A DNA stretch of 64,000 nucleotides from Pseudomonas sp. MYb60 (GCF_002979555.1 NZ_PCOZ01000012.1:82959-146958), one strand, 5' to 3'. Shown: positions 27,855 to 37,125, counted from the first letter of the stretch. The notes: generated from the letters alone by a model not told the origin. Program-made: numbers and translations.

Positions 27855-28294
27855 AATTGCAGACTCGAACGGGCGTACAGGGTGGCGGGCAGGTTCGGCA
27901 CCGTGCCTACGCCGGGTATCACCAGCGCGGGGAATACTGAATAGAGGTTAGTGGTGGGGTATTTGATCTCCACCGTCAGGGTGGTGCCCACATAAGTGGC
28001 GACCACATGGGAAGCCTGGAACTGAAAGCTGGGAGGGATCCAGCTCAATTGGAGCACGGCAGCGTCTTTCGCCCGTTGGGTCACTTGGGCGCCAAATGCC
28101 GTCCCGGCGGTCACTGGGTCGACAGCCATGGCCTGGCGCACGGCTTCCGCCGACGCCTGGTTGAACGACTGCAGCAACAGCATCGGCAAGCTATAACTGA
28201 TCAACCCATAGAACACGGCAAAAAAAATCCCGAATACCAGCGCGAACTCAATCGCCGCCGCACCTTTTTGCTTTCTAGGGAGGCTTGTTTTCAT
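27851..28294 (-). CDS. tadF: TadE/TadF-like pseudopilin
   Basis: 147-residue minor pseudopilin of the Flp/Tad pilus. The basic N-terminus MKTSLPRKQKGAAAIEFALV contains the prepilin-like KGAAAIEFALVFG signature (G then E at +5) and one hydrophobic helix (about 14-36), followed by a small soluble domain. It should be processed by FppA, which is divergently encoded 72 bp away. I take the symbol tadF from the equivalent P. aeruginosa position next to pprA; tadE would be an equally fair label. Confidence 0.8.
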   Translation of the reverse strand: MKTSLPRKQKGAAAIEFALVFGIFFAVFYGLISYSLPMLLLQSFNQASAEAVRQAMAVDPVTAGTAFGAQVTQRAKDAAVLQLSWIPPSFQFQASHVVATYVGTTLTVEIKYPTTNLYSVFPALVIPGVGTVPNLPATLYARSSLQF

Positions 28295-28366
28295 GACTGC
28301 GTCTACCCTGACGGCTACTACTTGATATCAGCATAGAATCAATCAGCAAAAAGGGATGTTTTTTAC

Positions 28367-28816
28367 GTGATTCATGGCGCAGTAATTGTGATCTGGCTGG
28401 GACTGTGTGCAATTCAGGATATGCGTCAGCGGCAAATTGCCAACAGCCTGACCCTGGGGTTGGCGCTGTTGGCGTTGATCTACCTGTTGTGGACCGGCGC
28501 CACTTGGCTGGGCGCGCCCGCCAGTCAAGGAGGGTGGGCATTCGCGCTGGCGCTGCTGTTGACATTGCCGGGCTATGCCGTTGGGCGGTTTGGCGCGGGA
28601 GACGTGAAACTGCTCGGTGCCTTGGGTTTGGCCACCACGGTCGATTATTTGCTGTGGTCGTTGATTGGGGCTGCGGCAGCGCAAATCGGCTGGCTACTTA
28701 TTAGTCAATGGCTTAGGCGCGGTAGTGACGTATCCGTCGACAAACCGTCAAAAAAACAGCCATTCGCCCCGTTTGTATTGACAGGGTTTGTACTGTATTG
28801 GCTTTGGATCCATTAG
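28367..28816 (+). CDS. fppA: Type IVb prepilin peptidase FppA/TadV
   Basis: 149-residue integral-membrane aspartic protease of the minimal TadV type. The two catalytic aspartates are visible: D18 in QDMRQRQI and D79 in the GxGD motif (GAGDVKLL). About five hydrophobic segments. It cleaves the leader of Flp and the TadE/F-type pseudopilins. The start is the GTG at 28367, with AAGGG upstream. It lies directly before pprB in the same direction and is divergent from tadF-pprA. Confidence 0.9.
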   Translation: MIHGAVIVIWLGLCAIQDMRQRQIANSLTLGLALLALIYLLWTGATWLGAPASQGGWAFALALLLTLPGYAVGRFGAGDVKLLGALGLATTVDYLLWSLIGAAAAQIGWLLISQWLRRGSDVSVDKPSKKQPFAPFVLTGFVLYWLWIH

Positions 28817-28850
28817 TCGCCCAGCCGCTCTACTGCTATGTACATAGTCG

Positions 28851-28865
28851 GAAAGTAGAGCTAGG
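28851..28865. promoter_or_regulatory. Candidate regulatory motif upstream of pprB
   Basis: GAAAGTAGAGCTAGG. The same two halves, GAAAGTAG and AGCTAGG, recur 3 bp further apart upstream of flp (37222-37239). Two occurrences in front of two functionally linked genes suggest a shared regulator site, with PprB the obvious candidate. This is an inference, not a match to a known consensus. Confidence 0.4.
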
Positions 28866-28942
28866 TTTATTCAACAGATGAGCAGGATTTTTCGTCAAAA
28901 GGGATAGGTCAATCAATTGGCTTGCCAGGCATGGAGTAGCGC

Positions 28943-29731
28943 GTGAACAAGCTTACCTCGGCAGTAAAAGTACTTGTAGTCGACGATCAACCGCTGATCG
29001 TTGAAGAACTCTGCGAGTTTCTCGAAAGCAGTGGCTATCGTTGCGTGCCGTGTGGCTCAAGCCGCCAGGCGTTGCAGCGCTTTACCGAGGACGCCGAAGT
29101 GGGCCTCGTGCTCTGCGACCTGCACATGCCTGACATGGACGGCATCGAGCTGGTCCAGGCCATGCAGAAAGTCGCCGGCAAGCAGCGCGCCTTTGAAGCC
29201 ATCATGCTCACCGGGCGCGCCGACAAGCAGGACGTGATCAAGGCCCTGCGCGCCGGTATCGCCGATTACTACCAGAAGCCCATCAACCTCGATGAGTTGC
29301 TCGAGGGCCTGCAGCGTCAAGAGTCGGCGCTGGAAGAGCGCCAGAAAGAATTGCAACTGGGGCACCTGAACCAGAAGCTGCAATACCTTTCCGAATCCAT
29401 CAACGACCTGTATCTGGACCTCGACAAAGTGCGCCGCAGCCCTGCCAGTGCGGCGGCGGACGAAGGCGAGTTGGCGGGCGAAGACGCGGGTGCAGTGGAA
29501 ATACCGAGCATTTTCACCCAGCTGTCACCGCGCCAGCTCGACGTTGCGCGGCTGGTCGGCAAGGGCCAGACCAACTACCAGATTGCCTGTGAACTGGGGA
29601 TTACCGAGAACACCGTCAAGCTGTACGTGTCCCAGGTGTTGCGCCTGACCCATATGCATAACCGCACGCAACTGGCGCTGGCGCTGTCACCGAACAACTC
29701 GGCGATGCGCCAGCGGGTCACCGCTCACTGA
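28943..29731 (+). CDS. pprB: LuxR-type response regulator PprB
   Basis: 262-residue DNA-binding regulator. The receiver domain (about 8-125) has VVDDQ, phospho-acceptor D59 in LVLCDLHMPDMDG, and a lysine in YYQKPINLDELL. A coiled-coil-like linker (about 125-160) precedes an acidic stretch and a LuxR/GerE helix-turn-helix (about 192-250, LSPRQLDVARLVGKGQTNYQIA and ITENTVKLYVSQVLR). The start is GTG at 28943; a nearby ATG is followed at once by a stop. Family knowledge: PprB activates flp-tad-rcp and other surface factors on phosphorylation by PprA. It converges on the DUF3613 gene, overlapping 7 bp. Confidence 0.92.
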   Translation: MNKLTSAVKVLVVDDQPLIVEELCEFLESSGYRCVPCGSSRQALQRFTEDAEVGLVLCDLHMPDMDGIELVQAMQKVAGKQRAFEAIMLTGRADKQDVIKALRAGIADYYQKPINLDELLEGLQRQESALEERQKELQLGHLNQKLQYLSESINDLYLDLDKVRRSPASAAADEGELAGEDAGAVEIPSIFTQLSPRQLDVARLVGKGQTNYQIACELGITENTVKLYVSQVLRLTHMHNRTQLALALSPNNSAMRQRVTAH

Positions 29732-29994
29732 CTGCTCCCGCCTGAAGAGCCCCCGCCCGATTCCGATTCGAAGAATTCCGGAATCGGGTGCTTGTTACTG
29801 TCCAGCCAGCGTTGCAATGCCTGCTCCCGTTCAGCGGGCGAGGTGCGTTGTGGCGTTGACGACGCGGCACGGCCATTGATCTGCAGGGTCATCCAGTTCT
29901 CTGTTTCGGCTTGTTGCGGGGACGATGGCCCCGGTTCAATCGCCGACGCTGCAAGTGGCAGCAGTGCCAGGCAGGCAAGGTAATGGGCTTTCAT
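29725..29994 (-). CDS. DUF3613-like small secreted protein of the tad operon
   Basis: 89 residues. Signal peptide MKAHYLACLALLPLAASA, then a conserved-looking central part (ETENWMTLQINGRAASSTPQ, EREQALQRWLDS) and a Gly/Ser-rich end. AGGAG lies 6 bases before the ATG at 29994. It is last in the minus-strand rcp-tad operon, 10 bp after tadD, and corresponds in position to P. aeruginosa PA4298. The DUF3613 assignment is from memory of such tad-linked proteins. Function unknown. Confidence 0.75.
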   Translation of the reverse strand: MKAHYLACLALLPLAASAIEPGPSSPQQAETENWMTLQINGRAASSTPQRTSPAEREQALQRWLDSNKHPIPEFFESESGGGSSGGSSQ

Positions 29995-30004
29995 CACTGA
30001 CTCC

Positions 30005-30712
30005 TTACTTGATCGTCAGCGGCTGGGCATCGCTGACCGCCGCTACTTTGCGCGCCGAGGCGCCTGAGTCCTTGAGTTGCTGCGCGCGCGCCTGGGCCTG
30101 GTTGACCTGCTCGGGGCTCAGGCCCAGTTGGCTGACCACCTTGGCGGCTTGGCCCCAGTCATCCTGATAGATGAGCAACGTCACCAGGTTGACGGCGGCC
30201 AGCGTGTCGCTCTGCTTGAGTTCGATGGCGGTCATGAATTCAAAGCGCGCGTCCTCCAGGCGCAGCTGGTTGAGGTACACCACGCCCAGGTCGTTGCGGA
30301 TCTTGTCGTCGGTGGGCGCCAACTGTGCGGCCCGTTGCATATGGGCCAGGGCCTGGGCGTTGTCGCCCTTGGCCGCCGCCAGTTGGCCCAGGCCATGCTC
30401 GCCTGCGGCGCCCATGCACGTGCCCACCAGGCTGCGGTACAGCGGCTCGGCTTCATTGCGGCCCAGCAAACGATAGGCGCGAGCCTTGCGCTGGCGTACC
30501 TGGGGCAGAGCATCGGGCAGGCTTTGCAGGTTGGCCAGGCTGGCGTGCAGCTTGCCTTCGTTGGCCATGTCATCGGCGAGGTTCAGCGCCAATTCCTGGT
30601 CGGCACTGGGCTTGCTGCAACTGCCGGAGCCCAGCGATGCCCACGGCGATTGGCCGTTGGTGGCGCAGCCGCCCAGCATCAGCAGGGCCATGGCGGCAAT
30701 CATGAGTTTCAT
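30005..30712 (-). CDS. tadD: Flp pilus assembly lipoprotein TadD (TPR)
   Basis: 235-residue TPR lipoprotein, probably a pilotin-like factor for the RcpA secretin. MKLMIAAMALLMLGGC ends in a lipobox. TPR-like repeats occupy about 40-200 (for example GLGQLAAAKGDNAQALAHMQRA and NDLGVVYLNQLRLEDARFEF). The C-terminal tail has QAQARAQQLKDSGASARKV. It lies 10 bp from both tadC upstream and the DUF3613 gene downstream within the operon. Confidence 0.9.
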   Translation of the reverse strand: MKLMIAAMALLMLGGCATNGQSPWASLGSGSCSKPSADQELALNLADDMANEGKLHASLANLQSLPDALPQVRQRKARAYRLLGRNEAEPLYRSLVGTCMGAAGEHGLGQLAAAKGDNAQALAHMQRAAQLAPTDDKIRNDLGVVYLNQLRLEDARFEFMTAIELKQSDTLAAVNLVTLLIYQDDWGQAAKVVSQLGLSPEQVNQAQARAQQLKDSGASARKVAAVSDAQPLTIK

Positions 30713-30722
30713 CAGGCGCTCC

Positions 30723-31619
30723 TCAAAAGTTTTTCAGGGCTCGGGCAATGCCGATAAACGCCGGCCCCCCGAGCACAATCAGCAAGGCGGGAAACAGAAA
30801 CACCATCATCACCACGGACATCTTCGCCGACATTTTCGAGATGTATTCCTGCAGGCCAGTGAGGCGCCGGTCATCGAGCAATTGCTTGAGGGCCAGCAAC
30901 GACTTCATCGCGCCGCCGCCCTGCTGGATCAGTTGCTGGAGGATGATGCAGGTGTCGGTAAATTCATCCACTTCCAGCAGGCGTGCGGTCTTGCCCAGTT
31001 CCTCGCCCAGCTCCAGCCCGGAATCGACCCGCGCCAGGATCAGGCGCAACTCGTGGGTCAGGTGCGGCAGCAGACGCTGGGCCTCGTTGCCCAGCACCCG
31101 CAGTGACTGTTCAACCGCCATCCCCGACTCGAACAGGATGCGCAGCAGCGGAATGAAGGTGGAGATCTCTTTGGCGATGCGGGCCTGGCGATGTTTGGCG
31201 GCGGCCGCCAGCACCCGTTTGGGCAGCAGGTAGCCAACGCCCAGCGCCAGGGCCGGGGCGATCCAGGCCGGTTCGAAGTCGTGGAAAAACACCTGTTGCA
31301 CGAGGATGGTCAAGCCCATGACCACAATCGGCGTGCCGATCTGAAACGCGGCAAACAGCGAGCGTTGGTTGGCCTTGCGCCAGCCGACGCGGTTGAGCAG
31401 GATCTGGCTTTCGTTGTCGAGGCTCACCGAGCGCTGGGCCAGGGTGCTGCCACCGAGTTGGCGCATCAGGGTGCCGAGCGTGGCATCGCCACCCAGCTGC
31501 CCCTGCAGGCGATCGGCGATGCGCCGCTCGCGCCGACGGTTTTCGAGCAAGTGACCGCCCACCAATACGCCAACGGCGAGCAACATCAGGACGGCTGCCA
31601 GCAGCACCATCTCAGACAC
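30723..31619 (-). CDS. tadC: Flp pilus inner-membrane platform protein TadC
   Basis: 298-residue GspF-family platform protein. Hydrophobic segments lie at about 4-22, 98-135 and 270-292, with the T2SSF domain in between (ISTFIPLLRILFESGMAVEQSLRVLG, TDTCIILQQLIQQGGGAMKSL). Together with TadB it forms the inner-membrane core on which the TadA ATPase works. The start overlaps the tadB stop by 8 bp. Confidence 0.92.
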   Translation of the reverse strand: MSEMVLLAAVLMLLAVGVLVGGHLLENRRRERRIADRLQGQLGGDATLGTLMRQLGGSTLAQRSVSLDNESQILLNRVGWRKANQRSLFAAFQIGTPIVVMGLTILVQQVFFHDFEPAWIAPALALGVGYLLPKRVLAAAAKHRQARIAKEISTFIPLLRILFESGMAVEQSLRVLGNEAQRLLPHLTHELRLILARVDSGLELGEELGKTARLLEVDEFTDTCIILQQLIQQGGGAMKSLLALKQLLDDRRLTGLQEYISKMSAKMSVVMMVFLFPALLIVLGGPAFIGIARALKNF

Positions 31620-32493
31620 TCCTCAGCATGCGCCACATCATCAGGGTTCCCGTGACGTCCATCGCCAGGGCGCCAAACAGCATGTTGCGGCCGGTTTCGT
31701 CGTTCCACATCGTCAGCAAGTAGTTGGGGTTGACCATGATGAAGTAACCGACGATGAGGATCGGCAGCCCGCCCAGTACGTAGGCGGTCATGCGCGTTTC
31801 ACCGGTCATGGCCTTGAGTTGGCGGGAGCCCTGTTCGCGCTCGCGGATCATCTTGATCAGGTTTTCCAGCAGTTCGCTGGCGTTGCCACCGTAGCGGTGG
31901 TTGACCTTCAGGCCCAGGGCGAACAGGCGAAACTCGTCCTGTTCATAGAACTCGGCAAAGTCGCTGACCGAGTCCGGCAGGCTCACGCCCATGCGCACGT
32001 TGCGCTGCACCCGACCCAACGCATCCTTGAGCGGATTTTCGACGTTCTCGATACCGCCCAGCACGGCGTCGGCCAGGGTGCGACCGGATTTAAGGCTGCG
32101 CACGCTGTGGTCGAGCAGCTGCGGCAACTGCTCGACCATGCGCTGCACGCGGCGCTGATAGCGCCAGGAAATATAGATCCGCAGCACCAGCGGCGGCGCG
32201 ACCAGCATCACGATGAACCCCAGCCCGTCGGCCATGATCCAGCCCAACAGGATTCCCACCACCCAACCGCTCAGCCACAGGCCAAGTCGATCGGTGGGCT
32301 TGCCGAGTCCGGCACGCGCGAACATCCGTTCGAGGCCGTTCCAGGCGGTTTTTTCTTGGTGGGCTTCGGGCTGGCCGTCGCCAAGGCGCTCCAGCACACG
32401 GTTGGTCTGAGCCTTGCGCAAGCCATTCTGGAACAGCCAGAACGACACGCCGATCATCAGCAGGCACACCAGCAAGAGCACGGGTCCGGTCAT
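31612..32493 (-). CDS. tadB: Flp pilus inner-membrane platform protein TadB
   Basis: 293-residue GspF-family protein. An N-terminal membrane helix, a pair of helices (about 75-115), the cytoplasmic T2SSF domain (QLPQLLDHSVRSLKSGRTLADAV, NRYGGNASELLENL-type segment) and C-terminal helices. Partner of TadC. It starts 10 bp after the tadA stop. Confidence 0.92.
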   Translation of the reverse strand: MTGPVLLLVCLLMIGVSFWLFQNGLRKAQTNRVLERLGDGQPEAHQEKTAWNGLERMFARAGLGKPTDRLGLWLSGWVVGILLGWIMADGLGFIVMLVAPPLVLRIYISWRYQRRVQRMVEQLPQLLDHSVRSLKSGRTLADAVLGGIENVENPLKDALGRVQRNVRMGVSLPDSVSDFAEFYEQDEFRLFALGLKVNHRYGGNASELLENLIKMIREREQGSRQLKAMTGETRMTAYVLGGLPILIVGYFIMVNPNYLLTMWNDETGRNMLFGALAMDVTGTLMMWRMLRSV

Positions 32494-32503
32494 CGGGCAC
32501 TCC

Positions 32504-33778
32504 CTATAGCGGCAAGGCCGATTCGCGGCGCAGCTTGTCGCCGGCCGGGTTCAGCGCTTCGCGCAGGAAGCCGAAACCGGTGCGCCGGTCGAGGCGAAAC
32601 AGTGTGTTGGTGACATACACGTCATCGCGTATGCCCACCACTTCCACCACCTCGCTGACACACCGGCGGCCATCGGGCATCCGCGTCAGCTGGATGATCA
32701 CGTCCAGCGCCGCGCAGATCATCTGGCGCAAGGTTTTCTCGGCGATCACCCGGCCTGTCAGGCCCACCAGGGTTTCCAGGCGCAGCAGCGCGTCCTGGGC
32801 ATTGTTGGCGTGCACGGTGCTCATGGAGCCGTCGTGGCCGGTGTTCATCGCGGTCATGACGTCGAGGACTTCGACGCCACGGATTTCGCCAAGGATGATG
32901 CGGTCCGGGCGCATCCGCAGGGCGTTGCGAATCAAGTCGCTGGACTTGACCTCACCATGCCCCTCGGCATTCGGCGGTCGGGTTTCCAGGCGCACCACGT
33001 GCGGGTGGCCGAGTTGCAATTCGGCCACGTCTTCGATGGTCACCAAGCGTTCGTGGGGGTTGATCAACTGGCTGAGGATATTGAGCAGGGTGGTCTTGCC
33101 GGTACCAGTACCGCCGCTGATCAGGATGTTGCAGCGCTTGCCCACCGCTTCCTGGAAAAACTCGAAGATGCTCTGGTCGATGGTCTGCATCGCCACCAGG
33201 TCGGTGCTCTTGAGCATGTCCTTGCGAAATTTCCGGATCGACAGGCACGGGCCGTCGAGGGCAATCGGCGGGATGATGGCGTTGACCCGGCTGCCGTCCG
33301 GCAGGCGCGCATCCACCATCGGCGACGATTCGTCCAGGCGTCGGCCCAAGGGCGCAAGGATGCGTTGCATCACGCGCTCCACGTGGTGGTCGTCGATGAA
33401 GCGCAAGTCACTCTGGTGCAACAGGCCGTCACGTTCGATGAACACCCGGTGCGGGCCGTTGACCAGGATCTCGGTGACGGCGGTGTCGCGCAGCAGCACT
33501 TCCAGCGGACCGAAACCGGTGAGTTCATCGACGATCTCTTCAGCCAGGCGCTCCATTTCATAACGGGAGATCGCCAGGCGCATGCGCGTGATGTATTCCG
33601 AGACCTTGTCGACGACAAATTGCGCAAGGATCTGCCGCGTGCCTTCCAGCAGGTTTTTGCCTGACTCTTCGATGGCATCGATGATGTAGCGGTGCAGCAC
33701 CAGTTTCAGGCCGTCGTGGTCGGTGTTGTCGGCGCCAGCGCTGCGGGCCGGGCCGCCGAAGAGTTTTTCGCTGCTCAT
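32504..33778 (-). CDS. tadA: Flp pilus secretion ATPase TadA
   Basis: 424-residue cytoplasmic hexameric ATPase powering Flp assembly. Walker A is SGGTGTGKTTLL (Lys about 228), the Asp box is in LVTIEDVAELQL, Walker B is RPDRIILGEIRG, and the His box lies in GHDGSMSTVHANNAQDAL. The N-terminal domain (about 30-170) is of the CpaF/TadA type. It overlaps tadZ by 4 bp upstream. Confidence 0.95.
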   Translation of the reverse strand: MSSEKLFGGPARSAGADNTDHDGLKLVLHRYIIDAIEESGKNLLEGTRQILAQFVVDKVSEYITRMRLAISRYEMERLAEEIVDELTGFGPLEVLLRDTAVTEILVNGPHRVFIERDGLLHQSDLRFIDDHHVERVMQRILAPLGRRLDESSPMVDARLPDGSRVNAIIPPIALDGPCLSIRKFRKDMLKSTDLVAMQTIDQSIFEFFQEAVGKRCNILISGGTGTGKTTLLNILSQLINPHERLVTIEDVAELQLGHPHVVRLETRPPNAEGHGEVKSSDLIRNALRMRPDRIILGEIRGVEVLDVMTAMNTGHDGSMSTVHANNAQDALLRLETLVGLTGRVIAEKTLRQMICAALDVIIQLTRMPDGRRCVSEVVEVVGIRDDVYVTNTLFRLDRRTGFGFLREALNPAGDKLRRESALPL

Positions 33779-34968
33779 CGTCCGGACCCCAGCAGGCGCT
33801 CAAACCAGCGCATCGAAGGTTTTTCCAGGCCTTGGGAGCGTTTCGCTAGGCGCTCGCCGAGGGTGCGCACGGCCTGGGTCAGCGGTTCGCGTGGTGCCAG
33901 GGCGAACAGGGTCTGGCCCTGGTTTTTCACGTTCAGGCGCAGTTCGGCGCTCAGTGGCAGGACGGCGACGCATTCCAGGCCGAAGCTTTTTTCCAGGGCT
34001 TCGGTGTCCGGGGCGCAGGACTTGATGTAGCGGTCGACCACCAGGCGCGCGTGTTCGAGCTTCATGCCTTTGTCGCGCCAGCGGTTGAGGATCGCCAGGT
34101 TGCGTCGGCAGTCCAGCACGCTCTGGTCGGTGCACCACAGCAACTTGTCGCAATGGCTGACAAAGGTGCGCAGGGCTTCGCTGTCGGGCTGGCCGGTGAT
34201 GTTCACGACGATGTGCTGGAAGTGTTGGCGCAAGGCGCTGAGCAGCATGAACAACTCGGCGGCGCTGGTGAGTTTGAGCGGGTCGTCACCGGTGGCATAC
34301 GCGAGGATGCGCAGGCCATCCAGCGCCGGAGTGAAGGCGCTGTTGATCAAGGTGGAATCGAGACGGCGCAGGTGGCGCAGCGCATCGCCGAAATTGAACG
34401 TGCTCTCCAGCCCCAGCAGGGCAAGGCTGTCGCTGCGCGGCAGGCCCAGGTCCAGGAGCAGGGTTTGTTGACCGCTTTTTTGCACCACCAGCGCCAGGTG
34501 CGTTGCCAGCATCGCGCCGTCGGCGTTGCTCTGGGTGCCGAACAGCACGGTCAGGCCGCCCAGGTGCGCGTTGCTGGCCACCGGCGGCAGGCGTTTGCTC
34601 AAGCGGCGCACCAGGCCTGCGACTTCGCTGGAGCGCGAACCGTAGGCGACGAAATCCCGCGCACCGGCGCGCATGGCGTTGAGCACCAACTGGTTGTCCA
34701 TGCCATCGCCCAGGGCGACCACGGCGAGCATCGGCTTGGCTTCCAGTGCGCCTTCGATCAATGCGCTCTGGGCCACCACGTTTTCACGGTCCAGGCCGAC
34801 GAACACCAGGTTGGCGAAGGTCACGTCCACCAGCGCCAGCAATTCGTCCAGGCTGCCGGTGCCGGCGCTCACTACCTGGCCCAGGGGCGCGAGGGCGCCC
34901 TGCAGCCATTCAAGGTCGGTGTTGTTGCGTGTAATTGCCAGAAACGTCTGGCTCAGGCTATCGCTCAT
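33775..34968 (-). CDS. tadZ: TadZ/CpaE-like atypical ParA protein
   Basis: 397-residue localisation factor of the Tad pilus. An N-terminal receiver-like domain (about 8-125) precedes a ParA/MinD-like domain. The expected P-loop lysines are missing: the segment is VLFGTQSNADGAMLATHLAL (about 139-158), where a functional ParA would have KGGxGKT. Other ParA landmarks are visible, such as LLLDLGLPRSD and ILAYATGDDPL. Atypical P-loops are known in TadZ, so this need not mean loss of function. It overlaps rcpA and tadA by 4 bp each. Confidence 0.88.
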   Translation of the reverse strand: MSDSLSQTFLAITRNNTDLEWLQGALAPLGQVVSAGTGSLDELLALVDVTFANLVFVGLDRENVVAQSALIEGALEAKPMLAVVALGDGMDNQLVLNAMRAGARDFVAYGSRSSEVAGLVRRLSKRLPPVASNAHLGGLTVLFGTQSNADGAMLATHLALVVQKSGQQTLLLDLGLPRSDSLALLGLESTFNFGDALRHLRRLDSTLINSAFTPALDGLRILAYATGDDPLKLTSAAELFMLLSALRQHFQHIVVNITGQPDSEALRTFVSHCDKLLWCTDQSVLDCRRNLAILNRWRDKGMKLEHARLVVDRYIKSCAPDTEALEKSFGLECVAVLPLSAELRLNVKNQGQTLFALAPREPLTQAVRTLGERLAKRSQGLEKPSMRWFERLLGSGR

Positions 34969-36173
34969 TGGGAAAGTCCACTGCGACGGTCGAAATTACC
35001 GTTTTCGAGGAAAAACAGGCGGTACCAGTTAGGGTCGTAGCTGCGCAGTTTTTCGCCGGGCAAGGAGGGCAGCGGGGCGTTGGCGGCCAGCGGCTGCACC
35101 AGGTGCGGTGTGACGATCATCAGCAGTTCTTTTTCTTCACGATTGATATTGGAGTCGCGGAAGAAGCCGCCCAGGATCGGGATGTCCCCCAGCCCTGGAA
35201 ACTTGCTGATGGTGGAGCGGTTGTTGGTGCTGATCAGGCCGCTGATCACGAAACTTTCGCCATCGGCCAGGGACACACTGGTGTCGGTGCGGCGTACCGT
35301 CAGGGCCGGTACTTGGATGCCCGAGATAACCACTGCATTACTGTAGTCCAATTCGCTGACTTCCGGCGCCACCTTGAGGGTGATGCGGTTGCGATCAATC
35401 ACGGTGGGCGTGAGGGTCAGTCGAATACCGAACTCTTTGTACTCGATGGAGATGGTATCGCTGCCGGCGCTGGGCACCGGTACTGGTACTTCACCACCCG
35501 CCAGGAAGGTGGCGCTCTGGCCACTCATGGCCAGCAGGCTCGGGCGTGCCAGCGTGTAGGCAAAACCGCTGCGTTCCAAGGCATTGATGACCGCGGAAAA
35601 CCGGCCGGTGCCGAAGCCAATGTTAAAGCTGCCGGTATCGAAGGGCAGGTTGGGGGTGGCAATCGTGGAGCCGGGACTGCCGAACAGGAAGTTGCGCGTG
35701 CTGCCAAAAATGGTAGTGCCCGCTTCCTTGAGTTTGGTGCGGCTGACTTCAACAAAGCGGATATCGGTCTGCACCTGGCTGGGCAGTGTCGGATCCTCCG
35801 ACGGCGACAGGGTCAGGCTGGTCAGCGCCGATGTCGCCTTGCCCTTGACGAATATCATGCTCTGGCGCGGTGTACTCGCGCAGGCGGTCCAGACCATCAG
35901 GCTGGTGGCGCCGGTGGCGAGACCGGTGAGCAGGAAGTTGCGGTCGCCGTTGACGCGCACGTCGGCGATCTTGGGATCACCAATCGCCAGGCGGGTAATG
36001 GCCACCGGCGATTGCAGTTCCTGCTGCAGGCCTTCTCCCACTTCGACCACGGCAGGCAGTTGGCCCAGGGCGCTGCAGTTGCCAGGTGCGGCCACGGCCA
36101 CGCCGGCTGACACACCCGACAACATCAGGGCGCAGGCCAATTGCGTGAGCAGGGGTGCGTAGCGATGGCTCAT
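34965..36173 (-). CDS. rcpA: Flp pilus outer-membrane secretin RcpA
   Basis: 402-residue secretin. N-terminal signal peptide (to about 28), a pilus/BON-like N-terminal domain (VVEVGEGLQQELQSPVAITR to TSLMVWT), and a C-terminal secretin domain with VPVPSAGSDTISIEYKEFGI, PALTVRRTDTSVSLADGESF and FPGLGDIPILGGFFR. The final KELLMIVTPHLVQPL is the usual secretin end. It forms the pilus exit channel, with TadD and RcpC as likely helpers. It starts 19 bp after rcpC. Confidence 0.94.
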   Translation of the reverse strand: MSHRYAPLLTQLACALMLSGVSAGVAVAAPGNCSALGQLPAVVEVGEGLQQELQSPVAITRLAIGDPKIADVRVNGDRNFLLTGLATGATSLMVWTACASTPRQSMIFVKGKATSALTSLTLSPSEDPTLPSQVQTDIRFVEVSRTKLKEAGTTIFGSTRNFLFGSPGSTIATPNLPFDTGSFNIGFGTGRFSAVINALERSGFAYTLARPSLLAMSGQSATFLAGGEVPVPVPSAGSDTISIEYKEFGIRLTLTPTVIDRNRITLKVAPEVSELDYSNAVVISGIQVPALTVRRTDTSVSLADGESFVISGLISTNNRSTISKFPGLGDIPILGGFFRDSNINREEKELLMIVTPHLVQPLAANAPLPSLPGEKLRSYDPNWYRLFFLENGNFDRRSGLSQ

Positions 36174-36192
36174 TCAAGTCATCCTTGTTCGA

Positions 36193-37125
36193 TCAGGGAG
36201 TTTGTTGAGAGGACTGGGCGCCGCGGATCACTTCGATGCCACGGCGCACCGCGGGCTCTCCACCGGCCTGTACCATGCGTTTGGGCGGGCCATTGAGGGC
36301 CAACTGGGTAAACTGGTAGAGGTCGCGGTTGGCGTTTTCCAGTGTCTGGGCGGCATCGTTTTCACCGGCCCAGTAGCGGCTGAGCAGTTGCTCATCGGCG
36401 CTGCGAACGGCGAGGCGCAGTACACCGGCCTGGGCGGCGAGCATCAGGCGGCTCAATAAAGGTTCGGGCACGGCCAGTACCACGGTGCGCGCGGCGGCCT
36501 TGCGTTGGGCAGCCTGGGTGCGCTCTTCCAGAGTGACCGGCGGCGGGACGGCAGGCTTGCCATCGTTGGCCAGGCCCAATTGGTCGCCGACGCTGAGCAG
36601 GCGCATGGCCGGCAGCACCACTTGTGCCGATTGTTCGGTGTTGCCCGCTTCCAGACGCAGGAACAGCAGCACATCCACATAATCGCCAGGGCTCAGTTGA
36701 CCACCCGCGCCGGAGACTTCATCCACGGCCACCGCCAGGGCACGCTCGTCGGGGCGAATCATGCGGGCCAGCGGGCCGCCGGCGTTGAAGCTTTCTTCGG
36801 TGAGCCAGCTGCCAGCGCCCAAGGTGCGCTGGGGCATGCGGCCGATGGCCTGGTCAACGTCGGTAAGGCTGCCGGCGGGCGCGGTTTTCAATCGCTCCAC
36901 TGCCAGGTCGGCAGCGGTCAGTGGCACAAAAGCGGGGGCGTCACGCACCAGCACCACCACCGGTTGACGGGCCTGGTCTTCGAGGGCAGCGACGGTGTTT
37001 TCCACAGAAACGACAGGTACGGCGACGGGCTCCGGCGGGCGACTCAACACCAGTCCCCAATACCCCGCAAATAATGCGCCGATTAGCAGCACGCCTGCCA
37101 GGACCATGCTGATGCGACTGTTCAT
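36193..37125 (-). CDS. rcpC: Flp pilus assembly protein RcpC/CpaB
   Basis: 310-residue periplasmic protein. One N-terminal membrane helix (about 7-27) is followed by an SAF domain (FVPLTAADLAVERLKTAPAGSL, RTLGAGSWLTEESF) and a RcpC/CpaB domain (AVAVDEVSGAGGQLSPGDYV, DVLLFLRL). It is thought to modulate or stabilise the secretin. First gene of the long minus-strand rcpC-rcpA-tadZABCD-DUF3613 operon. GGGAAAGGGAGAG lies just before its ATG, and the promoter lies in the interval shared with flp. Confidence 0.92.
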   Translation of the reverse strand: MNSRISMVLAGVLLIGALFAGYWGLVLSRPPEPVAVPVVSVENTVAALEDQARQPVVVLVRDAPAFVPLTAADLAVERLKTAPAGSLTDVDQAIGRMPQRTLGAGSWLTEESFNAGGPLARMIRPDERALAVAVDEVSGAGGQLSPGDYVDVLLFLRLEAGNTEQSAQVVLPAMRLLSVGDQLGLANDGKPAVPPPVTLEERTQAAQRKAAARTVVLAVPEPLLSRLMLAAQAGVLRLAVRSADEQLLSRYWAGENDAAQTLENANRDLYQFTQLALNGPPKRMVQAGGEPAVRRGIEVIRGAQSSQQTP

